Source: Hirudinaria manillensis
Taxonomy: Eukaryota > Annelida > Clitellata > Hirudinida > Hirudinidae
DNA length: 64,000 bases
Reading direction: 5' to 3'
NCBI GenBank assembly: GCA_034509925.1
Contig: CM067532.1
Location: 5,102,142 to 5,166,141, forward strand
Below the pieces are notes generated by a model that did no database searches, was not told the origin of the DNA, and saw only the letters and a list, made by a program, of their open reading frames with translations. Below are positions 44,301 through 55,849 of the stretch, one piece after another (the stretch's first letter is position 1; each line of letters begins with the position of its first letter). Made by a program: the position numbers and the translations under genes.

Positions 44301-45242
44301 TGTCGTTGTAACTCTTGAAGCAACTATTAGCTAGGAGCTTTACGGAATCTTCAGAACAGACTTCTGCGAAACAGCAAACGGCATATTATTGATAGTCCAT
44401 TACTTAAAGCCAATAATAATTATTGTAATATTATCCGACTTGTTCCAGATACGTCCACGTAGTCATTGTCACCGTAGATAATGTCATCGATTTCAAAAAG
44501 AGTCCTATCAGATACTTTCGGCAGAAGAGAGCTGAAGGTTAACAAATATATATATTTGTATGTTATTGTCAATGTTGCTGAGCCTTATTGACTCGTGAAA
44601 TGCAATTAAATGCATAGCAGGGCGTAGCTTCTAACCGACCTCAGATTTGTTGAGATTTTTCTGAAATATTCATAATTTTCATCTGGAACCTAAAAAATAT
44701 ACTTCTTAATTAATAAATATTAAATAACAAATTTGTTAACAAAGTCAGTTCCATCAAATCTTTCTTAATTTAAAAAATTACATTCGTTTAAACAAAAATG
44801 TTATATTAAACGATAAATTTTGAAAATTTAAATATAATTTAAGATGATTAATTTTCACCTTCCACCCTAAGTCTGATAGTTGGATGTGCAACAAATTCAA
44901 CTCTTCAATAACTTCTTCTGCGTGGGTAATTATTATTTTTTTAAATTTTAAGAACTAACACTCCAAAGATGTCGAACGTTGTATCTTTATGCAAATTCAA
45001 TTAATATAAACAAACATTTGTATCCAATTAGCACGTTTATAAATAAATTAACCAATATTCTTATTTATTTATTTAATCAAACCATTGCCGATAGAGCTAC
45101 CCATTTGTAGTTATTATCATTATTAAAAATAATTAGGCTGTTCATTCGATAGTTTAGCTTTATATTTGCGTAACACATAGTTATATTATTACAATGATAT
45201 TGCTCTCTTACCAGGTGAATTTTCAATAATTTCAGCTTGCAT
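41383..45242 (-). CDS. Array gene A1: 14-exon protein with acidic C-terminal tail (645 residues)
   Basis: Exons 5' to 3': 45212-45242, 44859-44917, 44640-44689, 44440-44531, 44287-44363, 44035-44150, 43754-43881, 43520-43615, 43320-43417, 42930-43217, 42433-42732, 42155-42297, 41965-42046, 41383-41760; 1938 nt, all phases compatible, no internal stop. The product looks helical and soluble (VIEELNLLHIQLSDLGWK; IFHFNDLFHYFLSAKTEEEK; SVKAIDIVHNAWLMYEELF; IVKYMNNFLLCPRKRGRVHW). The last exon (residues 521-645) becomes strongly acidic, ending with 19 Asp/Glu in a row before IEAYDLTDYNY. I do not recognise the family. Parts faintly recall the C-terminal helical region of USP9X/faf deubiquitinases, but no catalytic Cys or His box is present. 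The first two exons and the exon 4 donor are least certain. An AATAAA follows 31 bp past the stop. Confidence 0.7.
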
Positions 45243-46242
45243 GTTGCTGATTTAGCAATAAATTTTTGTGTCAATTTCTTTAGAAACACTCTCTTTCTTA
45301 ATTATTTCTGTGATAAAAATACGGCAGACCACTGCTTATTGATTGTCGAAAGATTTTAATAACTTTTGTAATAAAGTATTTTTATAATGATTTTATGACT
45401 ATTTCAAAAATAAACATCATTCGAATAATTCTTGTGTCTAAATAAACATTTTACATTTTAACATTTTAATTCGCACCTGGACTCATGATGACTAAAGATT
45501 ACTCATGAGTTTTTTGTGCTTAAAATATATAAATACCATGGCAAAAGTTGAATTCGGCCAATAAATCCAGTTCCAGCGTTTATTATTTCAAAATGAAGGA
45601 AATTCTTGCTATATCCGAAATTGAAATTGTGACCTCTTGTACTTCAATTATAGCGAACTGAATTACTAATCATGAGGATTTTCGGGACCAAGCCGTTTAG
45701 TATTTTGCAACATAACGTAAGGTCAGTTAGAAGGCGGCGTTAGGAGATGGAGAAGCTTCAGCCTGCCCAAGTAGGGATGCGATGTAAGGCATGGTATAGA
45801 TTTAATTGAAGGGAAATTTCTGAACCAGCCCATGACGTCGCTGTGGATTCCATCGGCATATTTAAATATAGGGAGGTAAAAAAATTTCTTTGTTATTAAC
45901 AAAATGTTTTTCATCGAAATTACATATTTATACCCTTTAACTGTTGCTAAACGGGAATTTTGTCTTTGAGAGAATGCATTGGCGTCACGGTAATTGGCCT
46001 ATGAATTGTCCAAACTTACGAAAATAAAGATGACTCATATCGATTTTCTTAGAAATGTGATTAAGCAACACCCGTCCTACAATCCTTTGCGTTAAAATAC
46101 AAAAAAGCCAACTATAAGATCGACACCATAAAAGTATTATTCATAACTTTGAATTTGTTATTGATAATGACATTAAAAATAGTATGTAAAAGTTTTATTT
46201 AATCCAAAAACACACTGAAGTAATTTCTAACAAAAGCACATT
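45243..46242. other. Segment upstream of A1: putative A promoter plus non-coding B 3' copy
   Basis: Repeated unchanged in units 2 and 3 (52466-53465, 59689-60688). From 45937 to 46236 it is a partial copy of the 3' end and 3' flank of gene B, broken by small deletions (the ACGCGATAC stretch is reduced). The part before that, 45243-45936, carries short frames without recognisable motifs and presumably the start region of gene A. Confidence 0.6.
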
Positions 46243-46515
46243 TTATTGGTGACACTCGCAAGTATTATCACAATAATATTGAATCTCCATATTATGTAAA
46301 TCGAGGGGAGGAAATGTCTTTCTCAGACTAACAAAATGTTTTTCATCGAAATTACATTTTTTAATACTCCTTAATTGTTGCTTAACGGGCGCTTTATGTC
46401 TTTGAGGTAATGCATTGGCAACGCGATACAACGGTAATGGGCCTATGAATTGTCCAAACTTACGAAAGTAAAGATGACTCATATCGATTTTCTTAGAAAT
46501 GTGATTAAGCAACAC
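46243..46515 (-). pseudogene. Truncated copy of gene B 3' end, unit 2
   Basis: A 90-codon frame corresponding to the last third of B (FGQF...ALPQRHKAPVKQQLRSIKK onwards), without the RING. A one-base insertion (TTGGTGACAC instead of TTGTGACAC) moves its stop so it ends ECHQ. It is part of a nested repeat of about 446 bp lying next to the full B gene. Probably non-functional, though it keeps a frame and a start codon. Confidence 0.7.
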
Positions 46516-46670
46516 CCGTCCTACAATCCTTTGCGTTAAAATACAAAAAAGCCAACTATAGGATCGACACCATAAAAGTATTATTCATAACTTTGAATTT
46601 GTTATTTATAATGACATTAAAAATAGTATGTAAAAGTTTTATTTAATCCAAAAACACACTGAAGTAATTT

Positions 46671-47723
46671 CTAACAAAAGTACATTTTATTGTGACACTC
46701 GCAAGTATTATCACAATAATATTGAATCTCCATATTATGTAAATCGAGGGGAGGAAATGTCTTTCTCAGACTAACAAAATGTTTTTCATCGAAATTACAT
46801 TTTTTAATGCTCCTTAATTGTTGCTTAACGGGCGCTTTATGTCTTTGAGGTAATGCATTGGTATAGCGACCATACAACAGTAATGAACATGTGAATTGTC
46901 CAAACTTACGAACGTAAATATGACTCAAATCGTTTCTCTTAGGAACAAGATGAGGCAATACCTTCCAGCATGCCTTTAATTGAATATTTAGATATTCTAT
47001 TATCTTGTCGGCATAGCTATTGTCCTCATCAATATTTACGCCGTCATTCGGTGAAATGATAAGACTAATAGAGAGATTAGGTAGCAAACAGGCAACTATA
47101 AGACTTTCCTTTCCTGTTCTTCCTTTTATCACTGCAAAATATCTGTTTTTTCTTATTAAATTACCCTGTTCTTCGTAGAGTCTCAAATTTAGATGAGTTA
47201 TCCCTTTAATTCCCATATACTTCCTAAATGAAAGTAAGTCTGGCAATCTAATCACGAAGCCGACAAACCTCTTCCACTGATCGTCAAGATTCTCAAAGTA
47301 TTTGTTGATTAAAGGATTATTAAGATGGCATAATTCATGGTAACTTAATTTGTCCTTATCATAATTTTTGATCGGTGCGCTCAAAATTAATACCCGTTTA
47401 AATCCTTGTCGACAGATCGGACACAACTTCCATGTGGACTCTCCAACAACAAATATTTCATCATGACATCGTACGCATATTGAATGATCACATGGATGAA
47501 ATTGGCACACCCTGGTTGAAACAACAGCGTCACAACAAATCGGACATTCTAATTCATCGTCAAATTCTTTAGCCTCTGCTTCTATGAGCTTTCCTTCGCA
47601 AAATTCTAAATGGCAGTACTCAATCACACATTTAGAATTTGTTTCACTTCCTGGTGTTTCAACATCTGTCATCTCCTTATTTTTGTCCGACTCTTTGATA
47701 TTTGCAATTTCTTCAATGTTCAT
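46671..47723 (-). CDS. RING-finger protein B2 (350 residues)
   Basis: Same gene as B1, one residue different (Asp287 to Tyr). The RING ligands Cys60, Cys63, Cys78, His80, Cys83, Cys86, Cys101 and Cys104 are all kept. It lies on the same strand upstream of A1 (1.4 kb) and downstream of A2 (about 900 bp). The frame is intact. Confidence 0.85.
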   Translation of the reverse strand: MNIEEIANIKESDKNKEMTDVETPGSETNSKCVIEYCHLEFCEGKLIEAEAKEFDDELECPICCDAVVSTRVCQFHPCDHSICVRCHDEIFVVGESTWKLCPICRQGFKRVLILSAPIKNYDKDKLSYHELCHLNNPLINKYFENLDDQWKRFVGFVIRLPDLLSFRKYMGIKGITHLNLRLYEEQGNLIRKNRYFAVIKGRTGKESLIVACLLPNLSISLIISPNDGVNIDEDNSYADKIIEYLNIQLKACWKVLPHLVPKRNDLSHIYVRKFGQFTCSLLLYGRYTNALPQRHKAPVKQQLRSIKKCNFDEKHFVSLRKTFPPLDLHNMEIQYYCDNTCECHNKMYFC

Positions 47724-48626
47724 TTCTTAAGGAGTGTATAATTTAGTTGCTTTCATAAATGAAGCATCTCATAAACTTTGCTATTACAATATCGTGGCCT
47801 TCGAAAATCAAAAACTGTTAATTGTTATATTTTATAACATCTTATTTGAATAAAAATCTTTTTATATTTAAATACAAATGTATTTTAGTTATCTTTTATT
47901 AAGGTTCGGTCTTGTTTGACACAATGAGAGGAGCATACGGTATTCTATGTATTTTCAACGTTTTCCTTGTGATCCAAGACTTTGTATGGGACTTGACATG
48001 GTGCCTCGATGGGTTTTGTGACCCCGTCGATTCTGAACAGAGCACGTACAATGGCAGAGGATACAAATAGACATTATATTGAATCGCTTCTGTGAGATGA
48101 ATTAACAATAAATTCGTGAAAAGCCAATATTAATAGTTATTGCTGTGTTATTATTACTTTTAAAATAAAATGTAATGATTTGAATTTGTTGTTGTTGGGT
48201 AAACGCTATTAAATCATCTGCGAGGTTCCTAGATCTTTCAAAGGATTGACGCGGCCTTTCAGGAAATTGTTTATTTTCCAAAGTTGTTAAGGAGAGAACA
48301 CGTGAAATTAGATTTTCTTACTAAGCGCTAGGTGTAACCTTCTTAGCGATTACCAATGTAGCGAGTAAGTAAACAAGAAACTCGCAAGGCCGCCTCACAA
48401 AGATGCTAAATCACTTTCGCTCCTTTGCAAATCACGCACGTTACAGAATAATCGTAAGATTGCGAAAACTTGGCGTTAAATGCCGAGTGGATCAGTGATT
48501 TACTTATCACAACATTTCCAATTAATTACGGATTTTTTCCAAATAGAAGAAACGAGTGTAGTTTAGGAGTTTCTAATAATAAGCGGTAATTTTATTCACA
48601 AATCTCTGATATATGAATTGAAATTC

Positions 48627-51600
48627 TCAATAATTATAGTCGGTGAGATCATAAGCTTCGATATCCTCATCGTCGTCGTCATCGTCGTCGTCCTCATCGT
48701 CGTCGTCTCCTAGACATTCAACGGTACCAAGTTCGCTGTCGTCATAGGAATTACTATCCTCATCATCATCAGCGTTAAGAGAATCTTCAGCAAAGCCAAG
48801 GTTAACTTTGTCGTGCTCCTCATCGCAATCATTATCATTACTGATGTCATCATCATAAGCCGTGACATCATCATCGAGGTCAGTGATGCCATCACCCTCA
48901 CAAAATTCGTAATTGGACGAATAGTTGATATAGTAAAGATCTCTTCGGTGCTGTCTGCAATTGATTAAGAAGTACAGGATTTCTTCCTCAACCTTAAATA
49001 ATGCAAGTATTTTATATTAAAAAAACTCATACGATATAAAAAATATAGGCACATTAAATATCAAAATAATGTAAATAGTAATAACAATAGCGATGGCAAC
49101 ATCTGCCTGGTTAGATTATATATAAATTAATCCGTTAAGTTCTTTTGAATTTATGATTGAAAGATTATTTAAAATTGGTATTTGAATTTAAATCAACCTT
49201 GATTAATTTCTCTCCTTTCAACATTCTTATCAGAATTTCCATCCTTGCTTTGTCGCGGTAACACATGAATAAAAACGGACTAGGAGAGAAATGAAATTTT
49301 AGAAAAAATGTGTATACAAAATATCCAGTGGAATAATTGGAATTACTGCAACTTAATTATGATAATAATTATTATTGCATCACTCACCATGTCCTCAACA
49401 GAAATTGAATGATCCAATGAACTCTGCCCCTTTTACGAGGACAAAGTAGAAAATTGTTCATGTACTTCACAATTGGCGAATAGTGTGGTCTGAAAATCTC
49501 AGCAAAGAGTCCCACAGGCGCTGTTTGTTGCTGAAATGAATGATAATAAACTGCTTATTCCATTATTATCTTAATAGTATTCAGTTTAAAATAATAGGGT
49601 TTATACAATGAATGATGTTACTAAGCAATGCCTCGTAATATATAGCATAATAGAAATATACCTACTGGAAATAATTCTTCATACATGAGCCAGGCATTGT
49701 GTACAATGTCGATGGCTTTCACACTCTTCATGAGATCATCAAAAAACAACACATTATCGATTGTACACCTGTAATTATCTTCCTCGTCCATAATTTTGTT
49801 TAATTTCTCATTATTTTTGAAGTGTTTTTCCATTAATTCTGCTGTCTCCTCTTTGAAACGTTGATAGGACAAGCATCGTTTACTTTTCATCATATATGGT
49901 TCGAATACATGATGATTATATTTTTCTAACTTTCTGAGGTGACTGTTTGGAACATTGTGGATAGTCTAGGATTTTAAAATTAACTCTTTATCATATTTTG
50001 TAGACCTACTTCATAATAACAATTACTATTACCTATCACAATTTTAATCTAGGTATGCATAAATTATTGTTGAAATTATCTATGATTAATTTAAATATAA
50101 AATTATTGTAACTTCAATAGCATAATTAAACAATGTTGCTATTGCACATAATAATATTTTTCACCTCTTCAATGTCTATGACGTGCTGCAAGAACGTTTT
50201 CACAACTAACTGCAACATCCAAACCAGAGTAATTTCTGGCTGTTTAACATTTAAATGATGATTAGGGTGGTATTCAACGCTTTGATGGTTCATGCCGTCA
50301 ATGAAGATTCTCATCCTCTCTAATTTCTCTTCTTCTGTTTTTGCAGACAGGAAATAATGAAAGAGGTCATTGAAGTGAAAAATCACGGGATAACGATCCA
50401 CTGCCATCACGGAATGGAAGAGACAATTAACATAAAGTATATTTAATCGTTTCTGTAAGAGAAATTGGAGATGAATTAACAATATATAAAAAAGATCAAG
50501 CCATTTTCGTTGAAATCGTTAATAATGTTGTTGCTTTTTTTTAACTAACCTTTTTTAATAAGGATGATCGATAGAACAAATAGACACGGAGCGGCCCATA
50601 CGGTGCGTAATCGGTACGAATTTCCACTTGTTGGAATATAGATCCGGCTAATTAGAATAAAACATGCATAAGCGTTATTTACTTTGTAGTTATTATTAAA
50701 ATAATACATTTGAAAATAAATAAATTGTAATTAGTTAAGTAAGTCTTACATTGTTCTTTCAACCAACGCGTGATTCTTTTTCCAATCGGCTTTTGGACTT
50801 CGTTAAGTTTTGTTAAGTTAAGCATCAACATTAGTGGGAAGATATCTTCAATAGAATAAATTATTTAATAAGTTATTTGCATTTTAATATACCCTTCTAT
50901 ATCTACGATAATTTAAGTCTCTATAAGACATCTAGTATTAATATGAATAATAATAATAATAATTGTGAGGTCTTACAGGGATGTGTTTCACTCGATTGAT
51001 TGAAATATTCCAAGATGATTTCTTTATGTTTAGCGACAGCGACTTTCATCATTTTCAAAACTCTTTCGATGTTTCTTCGTGAGGTCACTAGGGACAACAC
51101 TAATCTGTCATTAAATATTCATCGCGTTTTTAATCATATTTTAATCACACATTCATTTACTCTAATTTATCGAAAATGTCTAGCAAATTTAAAAAAGTGA
51201 ATGATAAAAGTAAACTTAATTATTACGGTTAATATACAGCATATTGTTATGACTTACTTTGATATTATTCTCTCATCTTCATGTTCAGCTTTGAATGAAT
51301 CGTTTGAAGATTGCTCAATAAGTTGTAGATAGGTTGTATCCATCGACCTGTCGTTATTCTTGCCATCCTTAAACTACCCAAAAAAATGCATTTTTTACAT
51401 TTGAAATTTTACTTAAAGTTCCAACTTAATTAATTTTTCTTCGTTATGACATATTAATAATAGCATTAATGTAAGTGCTTAACTATTTTTGCAACAATTA
51501 AACTTTTACCAATTCATAGTATATGTCGTTGTAACTCTTGAAGCAACTATTAGCTAGGAGCTTTACGGAATCTTCAGAACAGACTTCTGCGAAACAGCAA

Positions 51601-52465
51601 ACGGCATATTATTGATAGTCCATTACTTAAAGCCAATAATAATTATTGTAATATTATCCGACTTGTTCCAGATACGTCCACGTAGTCATTGTCACCGTAG
51701 ATAATGTCATCGATTTCAAAAAGAGTCCTATCAGATACTTTCGGCAGAAGAGAGCTGAAGGTTAACAAATATATATATTTGTATGTTATTGTCAATGTTG
51801 CTGAGCCTTATTGACTCGTGAAATGCAATTAAATGCATAGCAGGGCGTAGCTTCTAACCGACCTCAGATTTGTTGAGATTTTTCTGAAATATTCATAATT
51901 TTCATCTGGAACCTAAAAAATATACTTCTTAATTAATAAATATTAAATAACAAATTTGTTAACAAAGTCAGTTCCATCAAATCTTTCTTAATTTAAAAAA
52001 TTACATTCGTTTAAACAAAAATGTTATATTAAACGATAAATTTTGAAAATTTAAATATAATTTAAGATGATTAATTTTCACCTTCCACCCTAAGTCTGAT
52101 AGTTGGATGTGCAACAAATTCAACTCTTCAATAACTTCTTCTGCGTGGGTAATTATTATTTTTTTAAATTTTAAGAACTAACACTCCAAAGATGTCGAAC
52201 GTTGTATCTTTATGCAAATTCAATTAATATAAACAAACATTTGTATCCAATTAGCACGTTTATAAATAAATTAACCAATATTCTTATTTATTTATTTAAT
52301 CAAACCATTGCCGATAGAGCTACCCATTTGTAGTTATTATCATTATTAAAAATAATTAGGCTGTTCATTCGATAGTTTAGCTTTATATTTGCGTAACACA
52401 TAGTTATATTATTACAATGATATTGCTCTCTTACCAGGTGAATTTTCAATAATTTCAGCTTGCAT
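48627..52465 (-). CDS. Array gene A2: acidic-tailed 14-exon protein
   Basis: Same exon structure as A1; frames remain open in all exons checked. The last exon (48627-48992) is 12 bp shorter, leaving 15 instead of 19 consecutive acidic residues. Compared with A1, replacements crowd into the two exons equivalent to 42930-43217 and 43320-43417: NQLNIQCIYCLFHSGMNKDP becomes KRLNILYVNCLFHSVMAVDR, and QEVKICTEFAPYGSLRTY becomes QQVEIRTDYAPYGPLRVY. The first eight exons are unchanged as far as compared. Confidence 0.68.
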
Positions 52466-53465
52466 GTTGCTGATTTAGCAATAAATTTTTGTGTCAATTT
52501 CTTTAGAAACACTCTCTTTCTTAATTATTTCTGTGATAAAAATACGGCAGACCACTGCTTATTGATTGTCGAAAGATTTTAATAACTTTTGTAATAAAGT
52601 ATTTTTATAATGATTTTATGACTATTTCAAAAATAAACATCATTCGAATAATTCTTGTGTCTAAATAAACATTTTACATTTTAACATTTTAATTCGCACC
52701 TGGACTCATGATGACTAAAGATTACTCATGAGTTTTTTGTGCTTAAAATATATAAATACCATGGCAAAAGTTGAATTCGGCCAATAAATCCAGTTCCAGC
52801 GTTTATTATTTCAAAATGAAGGAAATTCTTGCTATATCCGAAATTGAAATTGTGACCTCTTGTACTTCAATTATAGCGAACTGAATTACTAATCATGAGG
52901 ATTTTCGGGACCAAGCCGTTTAGTATTTTGCAACATAACGTAAGGTCAGTTAGAAGGCGGCGTTAGGAGATGGAGAAGCTTCAGCCTGCCCAAGTAGGGA
53001 TGCGATGTAAGGCATGGTATAGATTTAATTGAAGGGAAATTTCTGAACCAGCCCATGACGTCGCTGTGGATTCCATCGGCATATTTAAATATAGGGAGGT
53101 AAAAAAATTTCTTTGTTATTAACAAAATGTTTTTCATCGAAATTACATATTTATACCCTTTAACTGTTGCTAAACGGGAATTTTGTCTTTGAGAGAATGC
53201 ATTGGCGTCACGGTAATTGGCCTATGAATTGTCCAAACTTACGAAAATAAAGATGACTCATATCGATTTTCTTAGAAATGTGATTAAGCAACACCCGTCC
53301 TACAATCCTTTGCGTTAAAATACAAAAAAGCCAACTATAAGATCGACACCATAAAAGTATTATTCATAACTTTGAATTTGTTATTGATAATGACATTAAA
53401 AATAGTATGTAAAAGTTTTATTTAATCCAAAAACACACTGAAGTAATTTCTAACAAAAGCACATT

Positions 53466-53738
53466 TTATTGGTGACACTCGCAAGTATTATCACAATAAT
53501 ATTGAATCTCCATATTATGTAAATCGAGGGGAGGAAATGTCTTTCTCAGACTAACAAAATGTTTTTCATCGAAATTACATTTTTTAATACTCCTTAATTG
53601 TTGCTTAACGGGCGCTTTATGTCTTTGAGGTAATGCATTGGCAACGCGATACAACGGTAATGGGCCTATGAATTGTCCAAACTTACGAAAGTAAAGATGA
53701 CTCATATCGATTTTCTTAGAAATGTGATTAAGCAACAC
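53466..53738 (-). pseudogene. Truncated copy of gene B 3' end, unit 3
   Basis: Identical in predicted product to the truncated copy at 46243-46515; lacks the RING. Confidence 0.7.
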
Positions 53739-53893
53739 CCGTCCTACAATCCTTTGCGTTAAAATACAAAAAAGCCAACTATAGGATCGACACCATAAAA
53801 GTATTATTCATAACTTTGAATTTGTTATTTATAATGACATTAAAAATAGTATGTAAAAGTTTTATTTAATCCAAAAACACACTGAAGTAATTT

Positions 53894-54946
53894 CTAACAA
53901 AAGTACATTTTATTGTGACACTCGCAAGTATTATCACAATAATATTGAATCTCCATATTATGTAAATCGAGGGGAGGAAATGTCTTTCTCAGACTAACAA
54001 AATGTTTTTCATCGAAATTACATTTTTTAATGCTCCTTAATTGTTGCTTAACGGGCGCTTTATGTCTTTGAGGTAATGCATTGGTATCGCGACCATACAA
54101 CAGTAATGAACATGTGAATTGTCCAAACTTACGAACGTAAATATGACTCAAATCGTTTCTCTTAGGAACAAGATGAGGCAATACCTTCCAGCATGCCTTT
54201 AATTGAATATTTAGATATTCTATTATCTTGTCGGCATAGCTATTGTCCTCATCAATATTTACGCCGTCATTCGGTGAAATGATAAGACTAATAGAGAGAT
54301 TAGGCAGCAAACAGGCAACTATAAGACTTTCCTTTCCTGTTCTTCCTTTTATCACTGCAAAATATCTGTTTTTTCTTATTAAATTTCCCTCTTCTTCGTA
54401 GAGTCTCAAATTTAAATGACTTATCCCTTTAATTCCCATATACTTCCTAAATGAAAGTAAGTCTGGCAATCTAATCACGAAGCCGACAAAACTCTTCCAC
54501 TGATCGTCAAGATTCTCAAAGTATTTGTTGATTAAAGGATTATTAAGATGGCATAATTCATGGTAACTTAATTTGTCCTTATCATAATTTTTGATCGGTG
54601 CGCTCAAAATTAATACCCGTTTAAATCCTTGTCGACAGATCGGACACAACTTCCACGTGGGCTCTCCAACAACAAATATTTCATCATGACATCGTACGCA
54701 TATTGAATGATCACATGGATGAAATTGGCACACCCTGGTTGAAACAACAGCGTCACAACAAATCGGACATTCTAATTCATCGTCAAATTCTTTAGCCTCT
54801 GCTTCTATGAGCTTTCCTTCGCAAAATTCTAAATGGCAGTACTCAATCACACATTTAGAATTTGTTTCACTTCCTGATGTTTCAACATCTGTCATCTCCT
54901 TATTTTTGTCCGACTCTTTGATATTTGCAATTTCTTCAATGTTCAT
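53894..54946 (-). CDS. RING-finger protein B3 (350 residues)
   Basis: Intact copy of B. Relative to B1 it has Pro24Ser, Ser96Pro, Arg152Ser, Thr176Ser and Gln186Glu; all eight RING ligands are unchanged. Ser96Pro falls between the sixth and seventh ligands and is shared with B4. Confidence 0.85.
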   Translation of the reverse strand: MNIEEIANIKESDKNKEMTDVETSGSETNSKCVIEYCHLEFCEGKLIEAEAKEFDDELECPICCDAVVSTRVCQFHPCDHSICVRCHDEIFVVGEPTWKLCPICRQGFKRVLILSAPIKNYDKDKLSYHELCHLNNPLINKYFENLDDQWKSFVGFVIRLPDLLSFRKYMGIKGISHLNLRLYEEEGNLIRKNRYFAVIKGRTGKESLIVACLLPNLSISLIISPNDGVNIDEDNSYADKIIEYLNIQLKACWKVLPHLVPKRNDLSHIYVRKFGQFTCSLLLYGRDTNALPQRHKAPVKQQLRSIKKCNFDEKHFVSLRKTFPPLDLHNMEIQYYCDNTCECHNKMYFC

Positions 54947-55849
54947 TTCTTAAGGAGTGTATAATTTAGTTGCTTTCATAAATGAAGCATCTCATAAACT
55001 TTGCTATTACAATATCGTGGCCTTCGAAAATCAAAAACTGTTAATTGTTATATTTTATAACATCTTATTTCAATAAAAATCTTTTTATATTTAAATAAAA
55101 ATGTATTTTAGTTTTCTTTTATTAAGGTTCGGTCTTGTTTGACACAATGAGAGGAGCATACGGTATTCTATGTATTTTCAACGTTTTCCTTGTGATCCAA
55201 GACTTTGTATGGGACTTGACATGGTGCCTCGATGGGTTTTGTGACCCCGTCGATTCTGAACAGAGCACGTACAATGGCAGAGGATACAAATAGACATTAT
55301 ATTGAATCGCTTCTGTGAGATGAATTAACAATAAATTCGTGAAAAGCCAATATTAATAGTTATTGCTGTGTTATTATTACTTTTAAAATAAAATGTAATG
55401 ATTTGAATTTGTTGTTGTTGGGTAAACGCTATTAAATCATCTGCGAGGTTCCTAGATCTTTCAAAGGATTGACGCGGCCTTTCAGGAAATTGTTTATTTT
55501 CCAAAGTTGTTAAGGAGAGAACACGTGAAATTAGATTTTCTTACTAAGCGCTAGGTGTAACCTTCTTAGCGATTACCAATGTAGCGAGTAAGTAAACAAG
55601 AAACTCGCAAGGCCGCCTCACAAAGATGCTAAATCACTTTCGCTCCTTTGCAAATCACGCACGTTACAGAATAATCGTAAGATTGCGAAAACTTGGCGTT
55701 AAATGCCGAGTGGATCAGTGATTTACTTATCACAACATTTCCAATTAATTACGGATTTTTTCCAAATAGAAGAAACGAGTGTAGTTTAGGAGTTTCTAAT
55801 AATAAGCGGTAATTTTATTCACAAATCTCTGATATATGAATTGAAATTC

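Larger units (their letters stand above)
39427..46670. repeat. Tandem array unit 1 (7244 bp)
   Basis: First full unit, measured from the stop codon of gene B to the equivalent point in unit 2. It contains B1, A1 and, at its right end, non-coding extra copies of the B 3' end. It differs from units 2-3 by indels (for example 12 bp more in the acidic-tail repeat) and by a divergent patch at about 42780-43650; most of 43650-46670 is indistinguishable by eye from units 2 and 3. Confidence 0.95.
46671..53893. repeat. Tandem array unit 2 (7223 bp)
   Basis: Head-to-tail repeat of unit 1; same orientation, same two genes. Gene A of this unit and of unit 3 have the same coding sequence wherever I compared them. 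Confidence 0.95.
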
